From Gammaproteobacteria bacterium (GTDB taxonomy: Bacteria > Gemmatimonadota > Gemmatimonadetes > Longimicrobiales > Gaopeijiaceae), in assembly GCA_028819075.1 (NCBI GenBank), contig JAPPMM010000019.1, positions 1-64,000 on the forward strand: 64,000 bases of DNA, in the 5' to 3' direction. The translations under genes were made by a program, and so were the position numbers. The stretch's first letter is position 1, and each line of letters starts with the position of its first letter. Under the pieces are notes generated by a model. That model did no database searches. It saw nothing but the letters and a program-made list of their open reading frames with translations, and had not been told where the DNA came from. Shown in pieces: positions 57,261-64,000 of the stretch.

Positions 57261-58673
57261 TCAGAGCGTCGCCCCCAGCACCGCGAAGCAGACGGCCGCC
57301 GCCCCCCCGGCCAGCAGCGCGTAGGGCAGCTGCGTGCGCACGTGGTCGATGTGATCGGTGGCGGCCGCCATGGACGAGATGATGGTGGTGTCGCTGATGG
57401 GCGAGGAGTGGTCGCCGAAGATGCCGCCGGAGAGGGCCGCCGCCACGAACGGGGCGAGCGGCATGCCCAGCGTCTCCGCCACCGGCACCGCGATGGGCAG
57501 CATGATGGCGAAGGTTCCCCAGCTCGAGCCGATCGAGAACGCGATCCCGCCCGCGACTACGAAGACCAGGGGCAGGAAGAGCATCGGCGCGAGCACGCCC
57601 TCGGTGACCTGCGCCACGTACTCGCCGGCGCCCAGGGTGCGCGCCACCGACCCCAGGGCCAGGGCCAGGAGCAGGATCAGCGCCAGCGGCATCAGCCCTC
57701 CGGCGCCCTTGAGGCCGGTGCGGGTAAGCTCGTCGAGGCTCGCGCCCCTCTGCGCCAGGAGCATCAGCCACGCGGCCCCCAGGCCGACCAGCACCGCCCA
57801 CAACACGCTGGTCGACCCCGACCCATCGAGCATCGATCCGCCGCCGGTCACGTACAGGCCGAGCGGCATGGTCAGCACCATCACCGCGATCGGCACCAGC
57901 ATATTGCGCGCACGCGGGGCGATGCGGCCCACGGGCGTGGGCGAGAGCACGGTCTCGTCCACCATCGGTTGGGCGTTGGGCCACAGCACCTGCCCCTCCG
58001 CGGCCCGCATCTCGGCCCGCTTCATGGGACCGAGGTCGATCTTCCACACGATCGACGCGCCCGCGAGCAGGAAGGCGATGAGGGCGTAGAAGTTCACCGG
58101 AATCGCGGCGATGAACACTCCGAGCGCATCCTCCACGCCCAGTTCGTTCAGGATCCCCAGGTTGAGGGCTCCCCAGGCGTTCAGCGGGATGAGAATGCAG
58201 ATGGGCGCCGAGGTGGAGTCGACGATGTAGGCGAGGCGTTCGCGCGAAATGCGGAAGCGGTCGAAGAGGGGACGCGACACGGCCCCCGCCACGAGCACGG
58301 TGATGTTCGATTCGATGAAGATCACGATGCCGATGATCCACGCCAGGAACTGGGCGCGGCGTCCGTCGGTGACCCAGCGGTTGCCCTCGATCCAGCGCAC
58401 GAACCCGCGCACGCCGCCCGCGGCTTCCAGCGTCGCGATCATCGCCCCGATCACCAGGGTGAACAGGATCACCTTGGCGTTCCCGGGGTCGCCCAGCACC
58501 GCTACGGTCTGCTCGATGGCGGTGGCGAGGCCGGTGAGCGGGTTCCAGCCCTCGAGGATCGTCCAGCCGATCCAGATGCCCGCGGCGAGCGACACGTAGA
58601 CCTGGCGGCTCCAGATGGCCAGCACGATCGCGAGGACGGTGGGAAGGAGCGAAATCCAGGAGGGTTCGTTCAT
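57261..58673 (-). CDS. Na+/H+ antiporter NhaC family protein
   Basis: 470-aa polytopic inner-membrane protein. Family motifs: [58 protein letters not shown] and [20 protein letters not shown], the ion-binding signature of NhaC-type carriers. It exchanges Na+ for H+ (or related ions and metabolites). ATG 58673 overlaps the mpg stop (ATGA), an odd pairing of DNA repair and ion transport. The longer open frame upstream is mpg in another frame. Confidence 0.9.
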   Translation of the reverse strand: MNEPSWISLLPTVLAIVLAIWSRQVYVSLAAGIWIGWTILEGWNPLTGLATAIEQTVAVLGDPGNAKVILFTLVIGAMIATLEAAGGVRGFVRWIEGNRWVTDGRRAQFLAWIIGIVIFIESNITVLVAGAVSRPLFDRFRISRERLAYIVDSTSAPICILIPLNAWGALNLGILNELGVEDALGVFIAAIPVNFYALIAFLLAGASIVWKIDLGPMKRAEMRAAEGQVLWPNAQPMVDETVLSPTPVGRIAPRARNMLVPIAVMVLTMPLGLYVTGGGSMLDGSGSTSVLWAVLVGLGAAWLMLLAQRGASLDELTRTGLKGAGGLMPLALILLLALALGSVARTLGAGEYVAQVTEGVLAPMLFLPLVFVVAGGIAFSIGSSWGTFAIMLPIAVPVAETLGMPLAPFVAAALSGGIFGDHSSPISDTTIISSMAAATDHIDHVRTQLPYALLAGGAAAVCFAVLGATL

Positions 58674-59284
58674 CGGGTTCCGCCTGTGCGCCGGGAGACG
58701 TGAGGATTGCCGTGGAGGAAGAAACGCAGTTCGCGCTCGCGCGCCCGCGTCACGCCGATGCGCGGCGACCGCGCGATGATCTCTGCCGGAACCGGCTTCC
58801 GGGGAACGAGGCGGAGCGGCGCCCGGTCGAGCGTGTGCCCGTCGAGTTCGCCGGTGACGCCCAGCGCCTGGCAGAGGCGCGCCGGTCCGGAACACAGATC
58901 GCAGTGCCGGCCCCGCCGCGCCGCCATCGTGGCCTCACCCGTCACCGGCTCGAGCGCGCGCACCAGCACCGCGGCCGGAAAGTCCTCCCGGCCGGTCACG
59001 ACGTTCAGGCACCAGTGCATGCCGTAGATCAGATAGACGTAGGCGATGCCGGGGGGACCGAACATGGAGGCGTTGCGGCGGGTGCGGCCGATCCGCTCGG
59101 CGGCGTGGGACGCCGGGTCGTCCGGTCCGGTATAGGCCTCCACCTCCACGATGCGGCCCGATGTCGTCAGGCCGCCGACGGTCGACTCCACCTCCCAGCC
59201 GAGCAGGCCGGGCGCCACCGCGCGCGCGCCACCCGACAGGAGGCCGGCGAGCGCCCCGTCCACGGCAGCACCGGATGACACCAC
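58670..59284 (-). CDS. mpg: 3-methyladenine DNA glycosylase (AAG/MPG family)
   Basis: 204-aa base-excision repair glycosylase that removes alkylated purines. Motifs: [20 protein letters not shown] with the catalytic Glu, [30 protein letters not shown] and [17 protein letters not shown]. Length is normal for bacterial AAG proteins. It is encoded 22 bp after the NYN-LOTUS gene and is coupled to nhaC. Confidence 0.95.
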   Translation of the reverse strand: MVSSGAAVDGALAGLLSGGARAVAPGLLGWEVESTVGGLTTSGRIVEVEAYTGPDDPASHAAERIGRTRRNASMFGPPGIAYVYLIYGMHWCLNVVTGREDFPAAVLVRALEPVTGEATMAARRGRHCDLCSGPARLCQALGVTGELDGHTLDRAPLRLVPRKPVPAEIIARSPRIGVTRARERELRFFLHGNPHVSRRTGGTR

Positions 59285-59306
59285 CCGCTCGACGGGGCGT
59301 GCCCGG

Positions 59307-61151
59307 TCAGGAAGACCCGCGCCGCCGTCCCAGACGGGTCCGGCGCGCCGTGGCGGTTGCCTGCCTGTCGGCCTTCGATTCCGCCCTGGACCGGCGGGAG
59401 AAGTCGTCCTGCCAGGCTTCGGCGAGCTTGGCCACCCGATTGCGCGGCAGAACCCCGTTTACCTTGTCCGGGGAGTCGTGCAGCACATGGAACACCCGGT
59501 CGCCGAAGGCCTCGATGAGGCGTTCCGCGGTTTTCTCGCCCACGCCCCGATAGCGGTTGGCCAGGTAGCGCTGCACCGCGCTCGCATCGGTGGGCAATCC
59601 GAGCCGGGCGGGATCGAACGCGGGTTTCGTGTCCGCACGCCCGTCCTCGCCGGCGCGCTCATCCCTGTCGCGCTCGCGGGCCCGCTGGCTCTGGCGCCAC
59701 ATGCGCTGACGGGGCGAACGCGGTGTGCGGCGCCCTCCCTTCTTTGCCGAGGGCGACGCCGTCGGCTCCGCCGACTCTGCAGAGGCGGCCTCATCCACCG
59801 CCGCAGACGCGGCATCCCCTTCCCCCCCTTCGGGGGCCGCGCGCGGCGCAGGGGCCGCAGCCGTTGGCGACGCGCCGGATGCCGCTCCATCTGCGCTGGC
59901 GGGCGTTTCGCTCTCCTCTCGCGATCCCGTGGAGGCAGCGTCGCCCTTGCGCGCCCGGTGCGACCGCGGAAGCCGCACGACGAAGTTGCCCGCTTCGTTC
60001 CGGCGGATGCGTACGACGTCGTGCTCGTGGGCCTGCGTGAGGAACTTGCTGAACTTGCTGAACCCGAGCCCGGTCTCATCGAAGTTCCGGTCGAGATCCA
60101 GCATGCGGCGCTTCACGTCCGAATCCCGCGTCCAGCTGTTGTCGGGGCTGATTTCCGCCAGCGACCGGCGCAGCAGCTCGTACGCGTCGGCCAGCGGGTC
60201 CGCGCCCGTTGTCCCGTTCTCGGACGCGCCCTCGCGGCGGGGCTCGCTCTTCGGGGATTCCGCTTCGCCGGGGGCTGCAGCTACCCGCCCGCGTTCCGGC
60301 CCACCAGCCCCCCCCGCCCGGCTGCGCGCGCCCGGTTGTTGAGGGGTGGGGCTGGCTGCGGCATCTCGCTGACGCCCCCCCGCGGCAAGGATCTCGTGCT
60401 GTCCGTTCTCCAGCTTGCGCAGGCGCACGAGGCCGCGGGCGGCAGCTTCGGCAAGGAATCTGCTGAACTTGCTGAACCCGTGCCTGGATTCCTCGAAGCC
60501 CGGGCTCATCTCCAGCATCACCTGCTTGAGCCTGTCCGAGCGCATCACGTCCCCGCGCTCGATCATCTTCTTCGATGCCTCACTGACGAGATGCCAGGGG
60601 TCCACCGATTTGCCCTTGTCCCCCACGGAGGCCTTCTGGAGACCGGCGATGGACGAGTACGAGTAGTATTCGTCGCAGTTCTGGACCAGGATGTCGGAAC
60701 TCGATTCCTGGATCCCGACCCCGATGACATACTTCCCGTACTCCTTGAGCTTCAGGACCAGACTGGAAAAGTCGCTGTCGCCCGTGAGGAGAATGTAGGT
60801 TCCGATTTCCGGACGAATGAAGACCAGCTCCATGCCGTCAATGGCCATGCGGATATCGGTGGCGTTCTTCTTCGAACTGCCGTATGCGGGCGCGAAGATC
60901 AGGTCGACCGACGCCTCCGAGAGCGGCACGATGTACTGGGGATACCGCCGCCAGTCGGCGTAGGCCCGCTGGACGGTGACCTTGCCCTTGATGATGTCGG
61001 AGTTGAGGAGCGTCTTGATCTCTTTGGAAAGATCGCTCCGGATGCCCATCGTCACGTTGTCGAAGTCGATGAGCAGCGCCGCGTTGGGCGCCGAAGACAG
61101 GATCGGGCCCGCCCCTTCGACATGCGGGGCGCGCGTGAAGTGGTTGATCAT
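59307..61151 (-). CDS. NYN-domain (LabA/PIN-like) protein with two LOTUS domains and a RecD2-like helix-hairpin-helix end
   Basis: 614-aa protein. The NYN nuclease-like domain (about 20-170) has [11 protein letters not shown] (Asp 29, Asp 31), [12 protein letters not shown] (Asp 99, Asp 105) and [12 protein letters not shown] (Asp 125, Asp 127), so the acidic site looks intact. Two OST-HTH/LOTUS domains follow at about 185-255 and 318-395, with near-identical GFSKFSRFL (225-233) and GFSKFSKFL (363-371); LOTUS domains bind RNA, including G-quadruplexes. A disordered basic and acidic linker (about 395-515) leads to a helix-hairpin-helix region (524-583, [20 protein letters not shown]) like the RecD2 N-terminus. 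Predicted as an RNA- or DNA-processing enzyme. NYN-LOTUS pairs are known; the HhH addition seems unusual. Confidence 0.88.
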   Translation of the reverse strand: MINHFTRAPHVEGAGPILSSAPNAALLIDFDNVTMGIRSDLSKEIKTLLNSDIIKGKVTVQRAYADWRRYPQYIVPLSEASVDLIFAPAYGSSKKNATDIRMAIDGMELVFIRPEIGTYILLTGDSDFSSLVLKLKEYGKYVIGVGIQESSSDILVQNCDEYYSYSSIAGLQKASVGDKGKSVDPWHLVSEASKKMIERGDVMRSDRLKQVMLEMSPGFEESRHGFSKFSRFLAEAAARGLVRLRKLENGQHEILAAGGRQRDAAASPTPQQPGARSRAGGAGGPERGRVAAAPGEAESPKSEPRREGASENGTTGADPLADAYELLRRSLAEISPDNSWTRDSDVKRRMLDLDRNFDETGLGFSKFSKFLTQAHEHDVVRIRRNEAGNFVVRLPRSHRARKGDAASTGSREESETPASADGAASGASPTAAAPAPRAAPEGGEGDAASAAVDEAASAESAEPTASPSAKKGGRRTPRSPRQRMWRQSQRARERDRDERAGEDGRADTKPAFDPARLGLPTDASAVQRYLANRYRGVGEKTAERLIEAFGDRVFHVLHDSPDKVNGVLPRNRVAKLAEAWQDDFSRRSRAESKADRQATATARRTRLGRRRGSS

Positions 61152-61265
61152 GTGATGTTCTCTCGCAACCGATGTTCCGGTCGCCGAGCTTCCCTCTCCG
61201 GTCCACCCTCTCTCCGGCGGCGCACGCCGTGATCGGTCGTGGAGCGGGGCTGGGAAGCCAGGGAC

Positions 61266-62861
61266 CTAGCCGTGCCGGCGCAGGGCCTCGGCCCGCAACA
61301 GGCGAGCCAGTTCTCCGCGTCCGACCTTCCCGGCCGCCGTCGCCGGGAATTCGTCAAAAAAGTGGATCCGATCGGGCACCTTGTAGGTGGCCAGCGAGGG
61401 GCGGCACCACGCTCTCAACTCCTCCGCCGAGACCATGGCCCCTTCGATCATGTGCACGCAGGCGCAGACGGCCTCACCCAGGAGTTCGTCGGGGAGGCCC
61501 ACCACCACTACATCCCGCACCGCCGGGTGGGTCGCGATTCTGTTCTCGACTTCCCGGGGATACACATCGAACCCAGCCTTAATGATAACATCGCCCTGGC
61601 GACCTACCAAATGCAGGTAGCCGTCCTCGTCCACGATGCCCATGTCGCCGGTGTGAAGGAACCGGTCGGCGTCGAAGTGCCGCCGGGTATTGTCGGGCTG
61701 CCGATGGTAGCCGCGCATCACGCCGGGGCCGCGAACCCGGATCTCCCCCAGGCTCTCGACCGGGAGCACGGACCCGTCGCCGTCGCACACGCGCACCGAG
61801 GCATCGGGCAGCGGCCGTCCCACGGTAAAGCGCTGCTTTTCGGGAGGATCTTCGGCGCGAGTCATGGACAGGGTGGACCCGGCCTCGGTGAGTGAATAGG
61901 CCACCTGCAGGTTCGGGCAAAGCTCCTCGCGCACATGGCGCAGGGCCGGATCCCCGATGGGGCCCCCGGTGACGATGCCGCTGCGCAGGCTGGAGAGGTC
62001 GCGCGGCATGCGCCGCTGCTGGTACAGCTCCGTCAGAAAGTGCGTGGGCACCCCGTAGTGCACCGTGACGCCGTGCCGTTCGATCAGATTCAGCGCCTCG
62101 TCGCCGTCGAAGCTCTCCTGCAGCACGATCGACGCACCCGTGCTCGCGGTGCCGAGGATGGCGGGACCCAGCGCAAAGGCGTGAAAGATGTCGCTGGGCC
62201 CGATGACGCGGTCCGTGGAGGTCACCCCCAGCTCCGCCACGGTCTGGCGCGCCGGTACCACCAGGTTGCCATGGGTCAGCTCCACCCCTTTCGGCTTACC
62301 GGTGGTTCCGGCGGTGTAGAGAATCGCGAAGAGGTCGTCGGAGGCGACGTCCGGGCGCGGACATTCCTTTCCCCGTCCCGCCGAGACCAGGTCTTCAAAC
62401 TGGTAGATCTGGTCGTCGTACCAGAGGTCCTCTTCGCCGACGGTGATCACATAGCCCAGTTCCGGCAGATCCTCCAGCACGTCCTCGGCGAACTGCAGGT
62501 AGTCGATCCCCTCGAACATCTCGGGCGTCACCGCAGCCACGGCCTGCGAGTGACGGAGGCGGTAGCGCAGCTCCAGCGGCGGGAGGCGGGGATTCAGAGG
62601 CACCACGACGATCCCCAGCCTGGCCGCCGCGAAGACCGCCACGATGAACTCGGGGCAGCCGGGCAGCAGGATCGCGAGACGCTCGCCCCGCTCGATGCCC
62701 AGGTGGTGCAGGGATGCCGCCAGGTCGCGGGCCTGGCTCTCCACCTGGCCGTAGGTCATCATGCCGTCCCCGGAAAACAGAAACGGCCGGCCCGGAGCGG
62801 CGGCGGCGGCGGCCAGTACCGCGGCGGCAGTGGAGGGCAACGGACCTTGCGGAGAACTCAT
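61266..62861 (-). CDS. AMP-binding acyl-CoA ligase
   Basis: 531-aa acyl/aryl-CoA synthetase of the ANL superfamily. The P-loop reads [20 protein letters not shown]; other motifs are GVPTHFLTELYQ, the YSLTEAG aromatic motif, HTGDMGIVDEDGYLHLVGR and KVGRGELARLL with the catalytic C-terminal Lys. It probably activates a fatty or aromatic acid to its CoA ester; the chain length is not readable. It is coupled to aroB (ATGA at 62861-62858), which decides the start. The NYN gene is 114 bp downstream. Confidence 0.93.
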   Translation of the reverse strand: MSSPQGPLPSTAAAVLAAAAAAPGRPFLFSGDGMMTYGQVESQARDLAASLHHLGIERGERLAILLPGCPEFIVAVFAAARLGIVVVPLNPRLPPLELRYRLRHSQAVAAVTPEMFEGIDYLQFAEDVLEDLPELGYVITVGEEDLWYDDQIYQFEDLVSAGRGKECPRPDVASDDLFAILYTAGTTGKPKGVELTHGNLVVPARQTVAELGVTSTDRVIGPSDIFHAFALGPAILGTASTGASIVLQESFDGDEALNLIERHGVTVHYGVPTHFLTELYQQRRMPRDLSSLRSGIVTGGPIGDPALRHVREELCPNLQVAYSLTEAGSTLSMTRAEDPPEKQRFTVGRPLPDASVRVCDGDGSVLPVESLGEIRVRGPGVMRGYHRQPDNTRRHFDADRFLHTGDMGIVDEDGYLHLVGRQGDVIIKAGFDVYPREVENRIATHPAVRDVVVVGLPDELLGEAVCACVHMIEGAMVSAEELRAWCRPSLATYKVPDRIHFFDEFPATAAGKVGRGELARLLRAEALRRHG

Positions 62862-63976
62862 TCCGCCTCGCCAAGTACGGCCAGCACGACTTCGTCGGGC
62901 ACGGCGTGCGTCCATCCGCCAGTCCCGTCCACTCGTCCGATGCGGTCCAGGAGGACGTAAGCGACGGACCCCGCGCGCATCTTCTTGTCGGTGCGCGTGC
63001 GCGCCAGCACGGCGGCGGCATCGGTGCCCTGAGGAAGGACCGTGGGGAGGCCGCAGGCGTCGAGCGCCTCGCGCAGCCGGTCGGCGGTACCCGGCGCGGT
63101 TCGCCCGATGCGCCCGCCCGCCCGCGCCTCCAGAATCATGCCGAGCGAGACGGCCGAACCGTGCGGAAGGGTGTAGCCCGATTCCGCCTCGAGCGCGTGC
63201 CCGAGGGTGTGCCCGAAGTTGAGCAGTTGCCTGAGCCCCCCTTCCCGTTCGTCGGCGCTGACGACGCGGGCCTTCAGTTCCACCGACCGGCGCACCACCG
63301 CTTCCATGGCGGCGCCGTCTCCAGCCAGCACCCCCGCGGCGGAGCGCCCGACCTCCTCGAAGTAGTCCTCGTCCAGGATCGCCCCGTGCTTGACCGCCTC
63401 GGCGAGCCCCTGGGCGCGCTCCGCCGCAGGCAGCGTGCCGAGGTAGTCGGGATCGGCAACCACCAGCCGGGGCGGGTGGAAGGCTCCGATCAGGTTCTTG
63501 CCGGCCCGGGTGTCCACCCCCGTCTTCCCCCCCACCGAGGCGTCCACCATGGCGATCAGGCTGGTCGGCACCTGCACCACCGGGATGCCCCGCAGCAGGG
63601 TCGCGGCCACGAAGCCGGCGAGGTCGCCGGTCACCCCGCCCCCGAGCGCGACCACGCAGCCGTCGCGTCCGAATCCGGCCGCCAGCAGCTCGTCGGAGAG
63701 GCGCGACCAGCTCCGGCGGATCTTGTTCTCCTCCCCGGCGGGAAAGGTGAACAGCTCCCCCCGCGCGCCGCCCGCGGCCAGGCCGTCCAGCAGAGCGTCG
63801 CCGTGCAGCCGGGCGACGTTGGAGTCGGCGATCACGGCATAGCGGTGGGCGGGCGCGTATTCGGCGAGCAGCTCCGGCATCGCATGGCGCAGGCCGCGGG
63901 ACACGAGCACGGGATACCCTCGTCCCCCCCTCGTGCTCACCGGCACGGCGTGCGCCGCCGACGCGCGCGAACTCAT
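62858..63976 (-). CDS. aroB: 3-dehydroquinate synthase
   Basis: 372-aa shikimate-pathway enzyme converting DAHP to 3-dehydroquinate with NAD and a metal ion. Motifs: VALGGGVTGDLAGFVAATLL, QVPTSLIAMVDASVGGKTGV, GLAEAVKHGAI, the metal ligands in LLNFGHTLGHALEAE, and YTLPHGSAVSLGM. Length is close to E. coli AroB (362 aa). Its start overlaps the stop of an upstream frame (ATGA at 63976-63973), so it is the second or later gene of an operon. Confidence 0.97.
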   Translation of the reverse strand: MSSRASAAHAVPVSTRGGRGYPVLVSRGLRHAMPELLAEYAPAHRYAVIADSNVARLHGDALLDGLAAGGARGELFTFPAGEENKIRRSWSRLSDELLAAGFGRDGCVVALGGGVTGDLAGFVAATLLRGIPVVQVPTSLIAMVDASVGGKTGVDTRAGKNLIGAFHPPRLVVADPDYLGTLPAAERAQGLAEAVKHGAILDEDYFEEVGRSAAGVLAGDGAAMEAVVRRSVELKARVVSADEREGGLRQLLNFGHTLGHALEAESGYTLPHGSAVSLGMILEARAGGRIGRTAPGTADRLREALDACGLPTVLPQGTDAAAVLARTRTDKKMRAGSVAYVLLDRIGRVDGTGGWTHAVPDEVVLAVLGEAE

Positions 63977-64000
63977 GCGCCCTCCACGATCTTCGCCAAC
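63973..64000 (-). CDS. 3' end of a gene continuing past the window
   Basis: On the minus strand the last codons of the window read LAKIVEGA followed by TGA, which overlaps the aroB start as ATGA. This is the same coupling seen throughout the window, so a real upstream gene is likely. Too short to identify. Confidence 0.45.

Overview
This 64 kb window is high-GC bacterial chromosome, densely packed with genes (no gene-free stretch longer than about 260 bp) and with many ATGA or GTGA stop/start overlaps. A SusC/SusD pair, a carboxypeptidase-regulatory-domain TonB receptor, DUF1552 and DUF1592-type proteins, Tat-exported enzymes, periplasmic ankyrin proteins and SurA-like chaperones point to a Gram-negative heterotroph of the FCB or Gemmatimonadota kind. 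Gemmatimonadota is my best guess, from gene content only. I saw no rRNA, tRNA, CRISPR array, transposase or phage gene.

Layout. (1) 1-7.4 kb, plus strand: the 3' part of a SusC receptor whose 5' end is disrupted, SusD, a DUF1552 protein and an exported ankyrin protein. (2) 7.4-9.0 kb, minus strand: a DUF4384 surface protein. (3) 9.3-21.2 kb, plus strand: DUF58 and BatA-like proteins, mfd, two parvulin chaperones, pdxA, DNA polymerase III delta prime and moaC, mostly translationally coupled. (4) 21.3-24.6 kb, minus strand: a LysM lytic transglycosylase, guaB and a small DUF2281-like protein. (5) 24.8-28.7 kb, plus strand: an acyltransferase, a class IV aminotransferase, a membrane protein and a Tat-exported epimerase-like protein. 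(6) 28.7-36.2 kb, minus strand: a DUF1592-type cytochrome, a second DUF1552 protein, a second ankyrin protein and an MFS exporter, with a TonB receptor diverging at 36.5 kb. (7) 39.2-55.3 kb, mixed: purine permease, two M24 peptidases, acetyl-CoA synthetase, a PerR-like regulator, a GltS-like symporter, a frameshifted FAD oxidoreductase, moeA, a DMT exporter and a serine hydrolase. (8) 55.3-64 kb, minus strand: aroB, an acyl-CoA ligase, a NYN-LOTUS-LOTUS-HhH protein, mpg, nhaC and etfBA.

How it fits together. The most distinctive content is a repeated module in which a Tat-exported DUF1552 protein is translationally coupled (ATGA) to a Sec-exported multi-ankyrin protein. One copy follows SusC/SusD. 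The other follows a two-CxxCH DUF1592 cytochrome that diverges from a TonB receptor. The ankyrin proteins are clear paralogues that also share non-ankyrin motifs and a cysteine pair near the C-terminus. I infer an envelope system that takes up and processes an unidentified substrate. The second notable item is the NYN nuclease-like protein with two LOTUS domains and a RecD2-like helix-hairpin-helix end. Several intergenic regions carry compact operator-like repeats, most strikingly three 11-bp CATACA repeats just upstream of an M24 peptidase.
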